Assembly: GCF_014649815.1 (NCBI RefSeq)
Contig: NZ_BMTT01000015.1
Coordinates: forward strand, 62,001-126,000
Reading direction: 5' to 3'
DNA from: Streptomyces mutabilis
Lineage (GTDB): Bacteria; Actinomycetota; Actinomycetes; Streptomycetales; Streptomycetaceae
Length of the DNA stretch: 64,000 nucleotides
Shown here in pieces: positions 10,859-20,373 of the stretch. The notes under the pieces are model-generated. The model searched no databases and was not told the DNA's origin. It saw only the letters and a program-made list of their open reading frames with translations. The position numbers and the translations under genes were made by a program. Within the stretch, counting starts at the first letter, position 1. Every line of letters starts with the position of its first letter.

Positions 10859-11250
10859 CATCCGAAGCCGTACGGCGCGTGCAGAGCGGAAGTCCCTGGG
10901 AAGAGTCCTTCGGTTTCGCACGGGCCGTCGCGGCGGGCGATCGTGTCGTTGTGGCGGGCACGACCGCCTTCAAGAACGACATGCTGTACGGCGAGGGCGA
11001 CCCCTATGAACAGGCCAAGGTGGCCTTCGGTACCGCCGTCGACGCGATCGGCGAGTTCGGGCTCGGCATCGAGTCCGTGATCCGGACGCGGGTGTACCTG
11101 GCCCACGCGCGGGACGTCGACGAGGTGGGCCGCGCCCACAAGGAGCTGTTCGACGCCGTACGCCCGGTCACGACCCTGCTGGTCGTGGACGGCTTCATGG
11201 ACTCGCGGGTGCTGGTGTCGGTGGAGCTGGAAGCATTCAGAGAGCAGTAG
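10855..11250 (+). CDS. RidA/YjgF-family protein
   Basis: 131 residues with the RidA (YER057c/YjgF) fold: [12 protein letters not shown] early, [19 protein letters not shown] in the middle and [13 protein letters not shown] at the end, where the Arg matches the one that holds carboxylates in RidA. RidA enzymes hydrolyse reactive enamine/imine intermediates made by PLP enzymes. Coupled to priA by an ATGA overlap and 46 nt ahead of hisF, it is part of the his operon; a protective role for HisC or other PLP enzymes is an inference. It might instead belong to a non-hydrolytic Rid subgroup. Confidence 0.85.
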   Translation: MTSEAVRRVQSGSPWEESFGFARAVAAGDRVVVAGTTAFKNDMLYGEGDPYEQAKVAFGTAVDAIGEFGLGIESVIRTRVYLAHARDVDEVGRAHKELFDAVRPVTTLLVVDGFMDSRVLVSVELEAFREQ

Positions 11251-11261
11251 TCAGAGAGCAG
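11237..11261 (+). repeat. Short direct repeat at the ridA-hisF junction
   Basis: TCAGAGAGCAG occurs at 11237-11247 and 11251-11261, flanking the TAG stop of the RidA gene. Looks like a small local duplication; no function is evident. Confidence 0.6.
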
Positions 11262-11296
11262 CAAGAGGCTTTGCGAGCAAGAGGAGCCGTGGATTC

Positions 11297-12052
11297 ATGA
11301 CCCTGGCGGTCCGAGTCATCCCCTGCCTGGACGTGGACAACGGCCGGGTCGTCAAGGGCGTCAACTTCCAGAACCTGCGCGACGCTGGCGACCCCGTCGA
11401 GATGGCCAAGGTGTACGACGCCGAGGGCGCCGACGAGCTGACGTTCCTGGACATCACCGCCTCGTCGGGCGACCGCGAGACGACGTACGACGTGGTGCGC
11501 CGCACCGCCGAGCAGGTGTTCATACCGCTGACCGTCGGCGGTGGCGTGCGCACCGCCGACGACGTCGACAAGCTGTTGCGGGCCGGTGCGGACAAGGTGG
11601 GCGTCAACACGGCCGCCATCGCCCGCCCCGACCTGATCCGCGAGATCGCCGAGCGCTTCGGCCGCCAGGTCCTGGTCCTGTCGGTCGACGCCCGCCGCAC
11701 CGAGGCCGGCACCTTCGAGGTCACCACCCACGGCGGCCGGCGCGGCACCGGCATCGACGCCGTGGAGTGGGCGCACCGCGCCGCCGAACTGGGCGCGGGG
11801 GAGATCCTGCTCAACTCGATGGACGCGGACGGCACGAAGGACGGCTACGACCTGGAGATGCTGGCGGCCGTCCGCAAGCACGTGTCGGTCCCGGTCATCG
11901 CCTCGGGCGGCGCGGGCAGCCTCGCCCACTTCGCCCCGGCGGTCGAGGCGGGCGCGGACGCGGTACTGGCGGCGTCCGTCTTCCACTTCGGCGACCTGCG
12001 GATCGGGCAGGTGAAGGAGGCGCTGCGGGGGGCGGGGCATCCCGTCCGGTAG
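11297..12052 (+). CDS. hisF: Imidazole glycerol phosphate synthase, cyclase subunit
   Basis: 251 residues, beta-alpha barrel partner of HisH. It makes imidazoleglycerol phosphate and AICAR from PRFAR and ammonia. Catalytic Asp residues lie in [15 protein letters not shown] (near residue 11) and LSVDARR (near 130); phosphate-binding loops are [10 protein letters not shown] and ASGGAGS. ATG 11297 is preceded by GAGGAG with suitable spacing. Last gene of the histidine run; no clear hairpin terminator is seen before the next gene. Confidence 0.97.
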   Translation: MTLAVRVIPCLDVDNGRVVKGVNFQNLRDAGDPVEMAKVYDAEGADELTFLDITASSGDRETTYDVVRRTAEQVFIPLTVGGGVRTADDVDKLLRAGADKVGVNTAAIARPDLIREIAERFGRQVLVLSVDARRTEAGTFEVTTHGGRRGTGIDAVEWAHRAAELGAGEILLNSMDADGTKDGYDLEMLAAVRKHVSVPVIASGGAGSLAHFAPAVEAGADAVLAASVFHFGDLRIGQVKEALRGAGHPVR

Positions 12053-12098
12053 TTTCATGAGGCATCCTTCTTGGTAGTGAAGGCGGTCGTGGCCCCGC

Positions 12099-12104
12099 TA
12101 GGGT
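12099..12104 (+). promoter_or_regulatory. Candidate -10 element before 12111 gene
   Basis: TAGGGT ends 6 nt before the ATG of the short antitoxin-like frame, suggesting a leaderless transcript running on into the MFS gene. A TTGGTA at 12071 is too far (22 nt) to be an ideal -35. Confidence 0.4.
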
Positions 12105-12110
12105 GCTCAT

Positions 12111-12212
12111 ATGCCTGGGATCACGATCGAGTTCACCGAGGAGGAGCCGGCCGGGCTGCGCGCGGAAGCCAAGGAGCAGGGCGTCGCGATCAAACGGCTC
12201 GCGCACGAGTGA
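12111..12212 (+). pseudogene. Short antitoxin-like ORF, probably truncated
   Basis: 33 residues beginning PGITIEFTEEEPAGLRAEA and ending in KRLAHE. This matches the opening strand and first helix of small ribbon-helix-helix antitoxin-like proteins, which normally continue for another 30 or more residues. The frame stops at TGA 12210-12212, overlapping the MFS GTG by 4 nt, and I see no continuation in another frame and no toxin gene nearby. It may be a remnant now used as a translated leader for the MFS gene. Confidence 0.45.
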
Positions 12213-13480
12213 CCGACCTCACCGACACAGCCACCGGCCGGGCCCGCGCCACCGCCGACCGCCCCGCCCACCGCGACCCCAACGTCCTGCGCTGGGTCGC
12301 CGCCTACACCGCGTCCATGCTCGGGGACACCGTCTTCTACCTCGCGCTGTCCTGGGCCGCCGTGCAGCACGGCAGCCCCGCCGAGGCCGGGATCGTCACC
12401 GCCGTCAGCGCGGTGCCCCGCGCGTTGCTGATGCTGGGCGGCGGGGTGGTCGCCGACCGGTTCGGCCCGCGGCGGGTCGTCGTCGGCAGTGACGCCGTAC
12501 GGTGCCTCACCGTCCTGGCGGTGGCCGCCGTGCTCTTCGCCACCGACCCCGGACTGTGGCTCCTCGCGCTCCTCGCCGTCGTCTTCGGCACCGTCGACGC
12601 CGTGTTCATGCCCGCCGTCGGGGCACTCCCGGCGCGGATCACCGGCAAGGACCAGCTCGCCCGCGTCCAGGGCATGCGCGGCCTCGCCATCCGCTTCGCC
12701 GCCGTCGTGGGCGCACCGCTGGGCGGGCTCGGCGTGGCGGCCGGCGGCGCGGCGGCCGCCTTCGCCTGCGCGGGCCTGCTGATCGCCGTGTCCGTGCCGC
12801 TGCTGATCTCCGTACGGATGCGTGAACTGCCCGCCGACGACGCGACCGCCACGACCGCCGCGCGGGACACCACCGCCTGGCGGGACCTGGTGGGCGGGCT
12901 CCGCTACGTCCGCCGCCACCGCGTCCTCGGCCCGCTGATGGTGGCCATCGCCCTCGGCGACCTCGGCTTCGTCGGCCCCCTCAACATCGGGCTCACCCTG
13001 CTCGCCGACGAGCGGGGCTGGGGCGCATCCGGTATGGGCTGGGTGCTCGCGGCTTTCGGCACGGGCGCCGGAGCCGCCGCCCTGCTGCTGACCGTCCGGG
13101 GACGCGTACCGCGCGCCGGGTGCGTCGCCGCCGGGGCCATCATCCCCGGCGCGGCGGCGATCGCGGCCCTCGCGCACGCCCCGGGGCTCCCCGCGGCCGT
13201 CGGCACCGCAGCGGCCGTCGGGCTGCTCACCGGGCTCAGCGGAGCCATGTGCGGGGCGCTGCTGCAGACCCAGTCCGACCCCGCCTACCTGGGACGCGTC
13301 ACCGCCGTCGCCGGGATCGTCAGCCTGGGCGTCGCACCGTTGAGCATGCCGTTGTCCGCCGCCGCCATCGGCGCCTGGGGCACCGGTCCCGTCTTCGCCG
13401 TCAGCGCGGCGGTATGCGCCCTCGGCGGAGTGGTCGCCCTGTGCGCACCGGGCGTACGGCGGGCCGAACTGCCGAAGTAG
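12209..13480 (+). CDS. MFS transporter
   Basis: 423 residues with about 10-12 hydrophobic helices. The loop VVADRFGPRRVVVGSD near residue 80 is the MFS motif A, and a polar central loop (about 210-225) separates the two halves. The organisation resembles the EmrB-unrelated, enterobactin-exporter-like group of putative drug or siderophore exporters (with LGDTVFYLALSWAAVQ in helix 1). GTG 12209 overlaps the preceding short frame by 4 nt. It ends 12 nt from the convergent TIGR03085-type gene. Substrate unknown. Confidence 0.85.
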   Translation: MTDLTDTATGRARATADRPAHRDPNVLRWVAAYTASMLGDTVFYLALSWAAVQHGSPAEAGIVTAVSAVPRALLMLGGGVVADRFGPRRVVVGSDAVRCLTVLAVAAVLFATDPGLWLLALLAVVFGTVDAVFMPAVGALPARITGKDQLARVQGMRGLAIRFAAVVGAPLGGLGVAAGGAAAAFACAGLLIAVSVPLLISVRMRELPADDATATTAARDTTAWRDLVGGLRYVRRHRVLGPLMVAIALGDLGFVGPLNIGLTLLADERGWGASGMGWVLAAFGTGAGAAALLLTVRGRVPRAGCVAAGAIIPGAAAIAALAHAPGLPAAVGTAAAVGLLTGLSGAMCGALLQTQSDPAYLGRVTAVAGIVSLGVAPLSMPLSAAAIGAWGTGPVFAVSAAVCALGGVVALCAPGVRRAELPK

Positions 13481-13492
13481 CGGCCCCGGCGC

Positions 13493-14128
13493 TCAGATCC
13501 CCAGCTGTTTCGTCTCGTGCAGCTTGGCGATCGCGTCCTCCTCGCCATCCAGCTCCACCTTCGCCGCGCTCTGCCGCCCGTACGCGAACAGCAGCAGCTC
13601 GGACGGCTCGCCCGTCGCCGTCACCACCGGCGTGCCCCGGTGGGCGACCGTCGTCTGGCCGTTCGGGCGGCGCAGCACCAGGCCCGTCGGGATGCCCCGG
13701 CCCATCAGCCGCGCGGCGCGCTCCAACCGGGACCACAGGGCGTCCTGGAAGACCGGGTCCAGCTCACGCGGCGACCAGTCCGGCTGGGCACGGCGGACGT
13801 CCTCGGTGTGGACGTAGAACTCCACCGTGTTGGCGGCCTCGTCGACCTGCTTGAGCTGGAAGGGCGAGAAGCGCGGCGGACCCGTGCGGATCAGCTGGAT
13901 CAGCTCCTCGTACGGCTTGGCGCCGTACTCCTCCATCACCCGGTCCAGCCGGGAGGCCAGCTGCTTGATCAGGGTGCCCCCGGCGGCGTCCGGCCGGCGC
14001 TCGCGCACCACCACGTGCGCGGCCAGGTCATGGGTGCGCCAGCCCTCGCAGAGGGTCGGGGCGTCCGGACCCGCCGTCTCCAACAGGTCCGCGAGCAGAA
14101 GTCGTTCACGCTTGGCGAAAGTCGACAT
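13493..14128 (-). CDS. TIGR03085-type metal-binding protein (DinB-like fold)
   Basis: 211 residues. The N-terminal helical bundle with [23 protein letters not shown] and [17 protein letters not shown] is the actinobacterial DinB/mycothiol-dependent maleylpyruvate isomerase N-terminal type; the His in LAAHVVVRE is a likely metal ligand. The C-terminal half has [14 protein letters not shown], typical of this family. Members are predicted cytoplasmic metalloenzymes, some mycothiol-dependent; the reaction here is unknown. ATG 14128 has TAGGCT 6 nt upstream and no Shine-Dalgarno sequence. Confidence 0.8.
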   Translation of the reverse strand: MSTFAKRERLLLADLLETAGPDAPTLCEGWRTHDLAAHVVVRERRPDAAGGTLIKQLASRLDRVMEEYGAKPYEELIQLIRTGPPRFSPFQLKQVDEAANTVEFYVHTEDVRRAQPDWSPRELDPVFQDALWSRLERAARLMGRGIPTGLVLRRPNGQTTVAHRGTPVVTATGEPSELLLFAYGRQSAAKVELDGEEDAIAKLHETKQLGI

Positions 14129-14134
14129 GGAGTC

Positions 14135-14140
14135 AGCCTA
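14135..14140 (-). promoter_or_regulatory. Candidate -10 element of the TIGR03085-type gene
   Basis: On the minus strand TAGGCT lies 6 nt before the ATG at 14128. It faces the divergent hisI promoter region about 60 bp away. Confidence 0.4.
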
Positions 14141-14197
14141 CGACCGTCCGCCGGGTCCGCCCAATGGACGGCGCGGTGGCGTGTCAGTCCCGCGCGG

Positions 14198-14203
14198 CAC
14201 AAT
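14198..14203 (+). promoter_or_regulatory. Candidate -10 element of hisI
   Basis: CACAAT ends 7 nt before ATG 14211; no Shine-Dalgarno sequence precedes that ATG. Confidence 0.35.
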
Positions 14204-14210
14204 GGGCGTC

Positions 14211-14609
14211 ATGACCAGCAGCTCCCCCCGGCGGCCCAGCCCGCTCGCCCCGGAGATCGCCGACCGCCTCAAGCGCAGCGCCGACGGCCTCCTGCCCGCC
14301 ATCGCCCAGCAGTACGACACCGGGGAGGTGCTGATGCTCGGCTGGATGGACGACGAGGCACTGCACCGCACGCTGACGACCGGGCGCTGCACCTACTGGT
14401 CGCGCAGCCGCCAGGAGTACTGGGTCAAGGGCGACACCTCGGGGCACTTCCAGTGGGTGAAGTCCGTCGCCCTGGACTGCGACGCCGACACCGTCCTCGT
14501 CAAGGTCGACCAGGTCGGCGCCGCCTGCCACACCGGCACCCGCACCTGCTTCGACGCGGACGTGCTGCTCGACGCCCGCACGGACGGCGCGCCCGGCACG
14601 GATCAGTAG
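14211..14609 (+). CDS. hisI: Phosphoribosyl-AMP cyclohydrolase
   Basis: 132 residues, single-domain HisI without the HisE pyrophosphatase domain. It opens the adenine ring of PR-AMP. Zinc and magnesium ligands are visible in [13 protein letters not shown] near residue 88 and [10 protein letters not shown] near 105, with [14 protein letters not shown] near 42. ATG 14211 is preferred; ATG 14202 would add three residues. The gene stands apart from the main his run, and trpE starts 11 nt after its stop. Confidence 0.95.
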   Translation: MTSSSPRRPSPLAPEIADRLKRSADGLLPAIAQQYDTGEVLMLGWMDDEALHRTLTTGRCTYWSRSRQEYWVKGDTSGHFQWVKSVALDCDADTVLVKVDQVGAACHTGTRTCFDADVLLDARTDGAPGTDQ

Positions 14610-14612
14610 GGT
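14607..14612 (+). promoter_or_regulatory. Candidate -10 element of trpE inside the hisI stop
   Basis: TAGGGT overlaps the hisI TAG stop and ends 8 nt before the trpE ATG, so trpE could have its own leaderless transcript besides read-through from hisI. Confidence 0.4.
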
Positions 14613-14620
14613 CTGCCCAC

Positions 14621-16138
14621 ATGGACGACATGGACGTCATGGACCTCGACACCTTCCGCAAGCTGGCCGCCGACCGCCGGGTGATCCCGGTCAGCCGCAA
14701 GCTCCTCGCCGACGGCGACACCCCGGTCGCGCTGTACCGCAAGCTCGCCGCAGAGCGCCCCGGCACCTTCCTCCTGGAGTCCGCGGAGAACGGCCGCACA
14801 GCGTTCCAGTGGTCTCGGTACTCCTTCGTCGGCGTCCGCAGCGCCGCCACCCTCACCGAGAAGGACGGGCAGGCCCACTGGCAGGGCACCCCGCCCGTCG
14901 GCGTCCCCACCGACGGCGACCCGCTCGCCGCCCTGCGCGCCACCGTCGAGGCCCTGCACACGCCGCGCGACCTCGCCCACGACCTGGGCCTGCCGCCCTT
15001 CACCGGCGGCATGGTCGGCTACCTCGGCTACGACATCGTGCGCCGCCTGGAGAAGGTCGGCCCCGGGGAGCGGGACGACCTGAAGCTCCCCGAGCTGACC
15101 ATGCTGCTCACCAGCGACCTCGCCGTCATGGACCACTGGGAGGGCTCGGTCCTGCTGATCGCCAACGCGATCAACCACAACGACCTGGAGACGGGTGTCG
15201 ACGAGGCGTACGCCGATGCGATCGCCCGTCTGGACGCCATGGAGGCCGACCTCACGCGCGCGGTCGCCCAGCCGCCGGCCGCGCTGCCGCCCTCCGAGCT
15301 GCCCGAGTACACGGCGCTGTGGGGCGGCGCCGACTTCCAGGGCGCCGTCGAGGACATCAAGGAGCGCATCCGCGCGGGCGAGGCCTTCCAGGTGGTCCCC
15401 TCGCAGCGGTTCGAGACGCCGTGCACGGCTAGCGCGCTGGACGTGTACCGGGTGCTGCGGGCCACCAACCCGTCGCCGTACATGTACCTGCTCCGCCTCG
15501 ACGGCTTCGACGTCGTCGGTTCCTCCCCCGAGGCACTGGTCAAGGTCGAGGACGGGCGGGCCATGGTCCACCCCATCGCCGGCACCCGCCCCCGTGGCGC
15601 CACCCCGCAGGAGGACCAGGCCCTCGCCGAGGAACTGCTCGCCGACCCCAAGGAGCGCGCCGAGCACCTGATGCTCGTCGACCTCGGCCGCAACGACCTC
15701 GGGCGGGTCTGCGAGCCCGGCTCGGTCGAGGTCGTCGACTTCATGTCCGTCGAGCGCTACTCGCACGTCATGCACATCGTCTCGACGGTCACCGGCCGCG
15801 TCGCCCCGGGCCGCACCGCCTTCGACGTCCTCACCGCCTGCTTCCCGGCCGGTACCCTCTCCGGCGCCCCCAAGCCGCGCGCCCTGCAGATCATCGACGC
15901 ACTCGAACCGTCCCGGCGCGGCCTGTACGGCGGCTGCGTCGGCTACCTCGACTTCGCGGGCGACTCCGACACCGCCATCGCCATCCGCACCGCCCTGCTG
16001 CGGGACGGCACCGCCTACGTCCAGGCCGGCGCGGGCGTCGTCGCCGACTCCGATCCGGTCGCCGAGGACACCGAGTGCCGCAACAAGGCGGCGGCAGTGC
16101 TCCGCGCGGTGCACACGGCCAACCGGCTGGGGCGATAG
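14621..16138 (+). CDS. trpE: Anthranilate synthase component I
   Basis: 505 residues, TrpE of the chorismate-utilising enzyme family. It converts chorismate and ammonia to anthranilate; the glutaminase subunit TrpG is not in the window. Landmarks are RYSFVGVRS and the [11 protein letters not shown] feedback-binding region near the N-terminus, PIAGTRPRG near residue 317, [11 protein letters not shown] near 355 and [14 protein letters not shown] near 410. ATG 14621 is used; two more in-frame ATGs follow within 20 nt. It is downstream of hisI and upstream of the trp-associated membrane protein gene. Confidence 0.96.
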   Translation: MDDMDVMDLDTFRKLAADRRVIPVSRKLLADGDTPVALYRKLAAERPGTFLLESAENGRTAFQWSRYSFVGVRSAATLTEKDGQAHWQGTPPVGVPTDGDPLAALRATVEALHTPRDLAHDLGLPPFTGGMVGYLGYDIVRRLEKVGPGERDDLKLPELTMLLTSDLAVMDHWEGSVLLIANAINHNDLETGVDEAYADAIARLDAMEADLTRAVAQPPAALPPSELPEYTALWGGADFQGAVEDIKERIRAGEAFQVVPSQRFETPCTASALDVYRVLRATNPSPYMYLLRLDGFDVVGSSPEALVKVEDGRAMVHPIAGTRPRGATPQEDQALAEELLADPKERAEHLMLVDLGRNDLGRVCEPGSVEVVDFMSVERYSHVMHIVSTVTGRVAPGRTAFDVLTACFPAGTLSGAPKPRALQIIDALEPSRRGLYGGCVGYLDFAGDSDTAIAIRTALLRDGTAYVQAGAGVVADSDPVAEDTECRNKAAAVLRAVHTANRLGR

Positions 16139-16209
16139 GGCCATTCTCACGCCGCGGATTCCAGACCCCGGGTGACGGTTCGCCCGGGGTTCGGGTGATA
16201 GTGGAGTAC

Positions 16210-16842
16210 GTGACAGCTGTTCCTCACCCCCGCAACCCAGCCGCAGGCCCCGCCCGGTCCGGCCGCCGGAGCCTCGCCGCCGCTCTGCTGTGCGGCGCGC
16301 TCGGCGCGGCCGTCGCCCTGCTCGCCACCCGGCAGGAGTGGTCGGAGGGAACCGCGACGGTGGCCGGCGGCGCCTTCCCGCTGACGGCCAAGGGCAGCGA
16401 CGTCACGGGCGTACCCGCGGCGCTCGCCATAGTGGGCCTCGCCGCGCTCGTCGCCGTCTTCGCCGTCCGCCGCGCGGGCCGGTTCGCGGTCGCCGCCCTG
16501 CTCACGCTGTGCGGCGCGGGCACCGTCGCCGCGGCCCTGGCCGGCGCCTCCGACAGTTCCGCCCTGGACGACAAGGCCGCCGAGGCCGCCGGCGACACCT
16601 CGGCCACCGTGGACGCCCTCACCCACACCGCCTGGCCGTACGTCGCGGCCGTCGGCGGCGCCCTGCTCCTGCTGGCCGGGCTGCTCGCCCTGCGTTACGG
16701 ACGCCTGTGGCCCGCGATGTCCGGCCGCTACGAGCGCGACGGCACGCCGCGTCCGCGCCGCAGGCCGCAGACCGTCGACCCTGACCGCCCCGAGGACCTC
16801 TGGAAGGCCCTCGACCGCGGCGAGGACCCGACCGGCGCCTGA
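16210..16842 (+). CDS. Trp-biosynthesis-associated membrane protein
   Basis: 210 residues with four hydrophobic segments (about 20-36, 62-80, 88-108 and 145-165) and a basic C-terminal tail ending VDPDRPEDLWKALDRGEDP. The size, topology and place after trpE fit the TIGR02234/Trp_oprn_chp family, whose function is unknown. Three in-frame GTG codons are possible starts (16195, 16201, 16210); GTG 16210 is chosen because GATAGT lies 7 nt before it. No enzyme motif is visible. It begins 71 nt after trpE. Confidence 0.75.
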   Translation: MTAVPHPRNPAAGPARSGRRSLAAALLCGALGAAVALLATRQEWSEGTATVAGGAFPLTAKGSDVTGVPAALAIVGLAALVAVFAVRRAGRFAVAALLTLCGAGTVAAALAGASDSSALDDKAAEAAGDTSATVDALTHTAWPYVAAVGGALLLLAGLLALRYGRLWPAMSGRYERDGTPRPRRRPQTVDPDRPEDLWKALDRGEDPTGA

Positions 16843-17004
16843 CCGGCGGTTCATCCGCACCCTCCCGGGCACCCGTCCGGAACCGCTCCCGCCGGTCACC
16901 ACGCGCGCGTGGGGAGCACCCCCGCTCATGTCGCGCGCGCCCGTGCGGGACAATGAACCCGAGCGTCCTGCTCAGACTTGGCACACAGCAACGAGGAGCA
17001 AGCA

Positions 17005-17256
17005 ATGGCGGGCAGCAGCCACGGTCACACCCCGGCCGCCTGGACGGGTGTCATCATCGCCTTCATCGGGTTCTGCATCGCGGGCGTGTTCATGGTGGCG
17101 GCCCAGCCGGTGGGCTTCTGGGCCGGCATGGCGATCGTCCTCCTCGGCGGTGCCGTGGGCGGCATCATGCGCATGATGGGCCTCGGCCAGCCGCGGCACA
17201 CGCACCCCGTGCACCAGGTCACCGGCGACAGCGAGCCGGTCGGCGCCAAGGGCTGA
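17005..17256 (+). CDS. HGxxPAAW-family small membrane protein
   Basis: 83 residues. The signature HGHTPAAW sits at residues 6-13, followed by two hydrophobic segments (about 14-34 and 38-57) and a His-containing polar tail. This is a small actinobacterial family of unknown function. ATG 17005 follows a GAGGAG with 8-nt spacing; the frame is open from TTG 16978, but that lacks a ribosome site. A GACAAT hexamer at 16949-16954 could be the -10 of its own promoter with a leader of about 45 nt. A strong hairpin follows. Confidence 0.75.
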   Translation: MAGSSHGHTPAAWTGVIIAFIGFCIAGVFMVAAQPVGFWAGMAIVLLGGAVGGIMRMMGLGQPRHTHPVHQVTGDSEPVGAKG

Positions 17257-17275
17257 CCGGGCGACGACACCTCCC

Positions 17276-17313
17276 GAGGGGCGGGCCGGCACCCGGGTGC
17301 CGACCCGCCCCTC
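17276..17313 (+). terminator. Strong hairpin after the HGxxPAAW gene
   Basis: 17-bp stem (17276-17292 with 17297-17313, one mismatch) with a 4-nt loop, starting 20 nt after the stop codon. No T-tract, which is common for actinobacterial terminators. Confidence 0.7.
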
Positions 17314-17342
17314 GCGTGCGTGCGAGACCGCCCGGAGGCAGA

Positions 17343-17831
17343 ATGCCCAGGGTGGACGCCGAGACCGGGAAACCGACGCCGAGCAGGACCCTCACCCAGG
17401 GCACGACGGTGCCCCCGGGAGCGACGCGCGGGCCCGCCCTGCTCGGCCGCCTCGCGGTCCCGGCCGGGGTCCTCGCGGCCGTGGCCGGCGCCTTCGCCTA
17501 CGTGGGCGGTGTGGACCCCAACGAGCCCGGCCACTACCCCGTCTGCCCCCTGCTGCGCTTCACGGGCGTCCTCTGCCCCGGCTGCGGCGGGCTGCGCAGT
17601 GCCCACGCCTTCGTCCACGGGGACGTGCTGACCGCGCTGCAGGCCAACGCCCCGGCCGTCCTCGCCTACCTCGGCTTCGCCGTGCTCTGGGCCGTCTGGG
17701 TGGTCCGCGTGGCGCGCGGCCGGCCCGTGCGCGTCGCCCTCGGCCCGGTCCACCTGTGGGTGGCGGGGACCTTGATGCTGGCCTTCACGGTTGTCCGGAA
17801 CCTGCCCTTCGGTGGCTGGCTCCGCCCCTGA
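17343..17831 (+). CDS. DUF2752-family membrane protein
   Basis: 162 residues. The family motif is [21 protein letters not shown] (quoted here in two parts: CPLLRFTG and [11 protein letters not shown]), four conserved Cys/Gly positions between two transmembrane segments; further helices lie at about 105-125 and 137-155. Function unknown, although the CPxC-type motif suggests a metal or thiol role at the membrane. ATG 17343 is 4 nt after a GGAGG. It lies between the terminator at 17276-17313 and trpC. Confidence 0.8.
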   Translation: MPRVDAETGKPTPSRTLTQGTTVPPGATRGPALLGRLAVPAGVLAAVAGAFAYVGGVDPNEPGHYPVCPLLRFTGVLCPGCGGLRSAHAFVHGDVLTALQANAPAVLAYLGFAVLWAVWVVRVARGRPVRVALGPVHLWVAGTLMLAFTVVRNLPFGGWLRP

Positions 17832-17838
17832 TCATCTG

Positions 17839-17850
17839 CTGGACGTCCAG
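17839..17850 (+). promoter_or_regulatory. 12-bp palindrome upstream of trpC
   Basis: CTGGACGTCCAG is a perfect palindrome 98 nt before the trpC start, in the 116-nt gap that should hold the trpC promoter. A regulator site is possible, but a 12-bp palindrome can also occur by chance in this composition. Confidence 0.25.
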
Positions 17851-17947
17851 GTATCGGACTGGCGTCAACCGGATGCGAGGCCGGTGCCCGGATCCGGATA
17901 CCATCGCAGTGACCGTACGTTCCGCCGCCTGGAAGGGGGCCGCTCGC

Positions 17948-18757
17948 GTGAGTGTGCTCGACGAGATCATCGACGGAGTCCGTGCCGACCTCGCGGAGCG
18001 GCAGGCGCGCGTCAGCCTCGACGAGCTCAAGGAGCGCGCGGCCAAGGCACGCCCCGCCAAGGACGGCGTCTCCGCCCTGCGCGGCGAGGGCGTCAAGGTC
18101 ATCTGCGAGGTCAAGCGCTCCAGCCCGTCCAAGGGCGCGCTGGCCGCCATCGCCGACCCGGCCGGCCTCGCCGCGGACTACGAGGCGGGCGGCGCCGCCG
18201 TCATCTCCGTCCTGACCGAGCAGCGCCGCTTCGGCGGCTCGCTGGCCGACCTGGAGGCCGTCCGCGCCCGCGTGGACATCCCGGTCCTGCGCAAGGACTT
18301 CATCGTCACCTCGTACCAGCTCTGGGAGGCCCGTGCGCACGGCGCCGACCTGGTGCTGCTGATCGTCGCGGCCCTCGAGCAGCCGGCGCTGGAGTCGCTG
18401 ATCGAGCGCGCCGAGTCCATCGGGCTCACCCCGCTCGTGGAGGTCCACGACGAGGACGAGGTCGAGCGCGCGGTGGCCGCCGGCGCCAAGATCATCGGCG
18501 TCAACGCGCGCAATCTGAAGACGCTGGAGGTCGACCGCGGCACCTTCGAGCGGGTCGCCCCGGAGATCCCCGCCCACATCGTCAAGGTCGCCGAGTCCGG
18601 CGTCCGCGGCCCGCACGACCTCATCGCCTACGCCAACGAAGGCGCCGACGCCGTCCTGGTCGGCGAGTCCCTGGTCACCGGCCGCGACCCCAGAACCGCC
18701 GTCGCCGACCTGGTCGCCGCCGGCGAACACCCGGCACTGCGCCACGGCCGGGGCTGA
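17948..18757 (+). CDS. trpC: Indole-3-glycerol phosphate synthase
   Basis: 269 residues, single-function TrpC barrel. It closes CdRP to indole-3-glycerol phosphate. Motifs are [13 protein letters not shown] near residue 53 (catalytic Glu and Lys), [17 protein letters not shown] near 115, [13 protein letters not shown] near 185 and AESGVRG near 217. GTG 17948 follows AAGGGGG and gives the usual start ([14 protein letters not shown]); the in-frame GTG 17909 lacks a ribosome site. First gene of the trpC-trpM-trpB-trpA group. Confidence 0.97.
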   Translation: MSVLDEIIDGVRADLAERQARVSLDELKERAAKARPAKDGVSALRGEGVKVICEVKRSSPSKGALAAIADPAGLAADYEAGGAAVISVLTEQRRFGGSLADLEAVRARVDIPVLRKDFIVTSYQLWEARAHGADLVLLIVAALEQPALESLIERAESIGLTPLVEVHDEDEVERAVAAGAKIIGVNARNLKTLEVDRGTFERVAPEIPAHIVKVAESGVRGPHDLIAYANEGADAVLVGESLVTGRDPRTAVADLVAAGEHPALRHGRG

Positions 18758-18765
18758 CACCCCGG

Positions 18766-18771
18766 TAGGCT
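18766..18771 (+). promoter_or_regulatory. Candidate -10 element of trpM
   Basis: TAGGCT ends 7 nt before the trpM ATG, 8 nt after the trpC stop. No -35 is recognisable. Confidence 0.4.
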
Positions 18772-18778
18772 GGCCCGC

Positions 18779-19030
18779 ATGACGCTTCCGCTCACCCCGG
18801 CCCCCCGGGACCCGTACGCGCGCCTGGCGCGCGGCTGCCGCCCCCGCGGCTGCCGCGCCCCCGCCCGCCGGGTCCACGGCCGCCGGGTGCGGTACGTCAT
18901 CGGGGATGAGCCGGGGCAGGTGAACGGCATGCGATGGCCTCAGCGCCCCGTAAGGGGCGCGGGGCTCCCAGTGAATCTGCGACTCCGTCGCGTGGGCGCG
19001 AGCGACCACGGACGGCCCGCGGCGGCCTGA
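18779..19030 (+). CDS. trpM: TrpM-like modulator of tryptophan biosynthesis, C-terminally extended
   Basis: 83 residues between trpC and trpB, the place of trpM (also called trpX) in Streptomyces coelicolor. From memory that protein has about 60 residues and modulates tryptophan synthesis and development. Residues 1-53 are basic and Cys-containing ([17 protein letters not shown]) and end in [16 protein letters not shown], which I recall as the conserved core. From about residue 55 the frame runs through an inserted repeat (18941 onward), so the last 29 residues look acquired. No Shine-Dalgarno sequence; leaderless start likely. The mechanism is not visible in the sequence. Confidence 0.6.
   Translation: MTLPLTPAPRDPYARLARGCRPRGCRAPARRVHGRRVRYVIGDEPGQVNGMRWPQRPVRGAGLPVNLRLRRVGASDHGRPAAA
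18941..19028 (+). repeat. Streptomyces-type interspersed palindromic repeat
   Basis: The stretch opens with a perfect 7-bp hairpin (GCGCCCC at 18943-18949, GGGGCGC at 18954-18960, loop GTAA), then GGGGCT and GTGGGCGCGAGCGACC further on. This order closely resembles an element I know as common between genes in Streptomyces. Here it is inside the trpM reading frame and ends just before trpB. I see no second copy in the window. Its hairpin could also affect transcription between trpC and trpB. Confidence 0.6.
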
Positions 19031-19089
19031 CTTGCCCCGCCCCCCACGGCGAATCTGCCCGAACCGGACACTCACCGTGAGGTACCCGC

Positions 19090-20369
<1,280 letters not shown>

Positions 20370-20373
<4 letters not shown>

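Noticed and set aside
12053-12110. Terminator after hisF
   Set aside because: I see no stem longer than 5 bp in the gap, so a terminator cannot be claimed; read-through into the antitoxin-like frame remains possible.
17909-17947. Trp-leader/attenuator before trpC
   Set aside because: The in-frame stretch from GTG 17909 has a single Trp codon and no stop or alternative hairpins, so no classic attenuation is supported.
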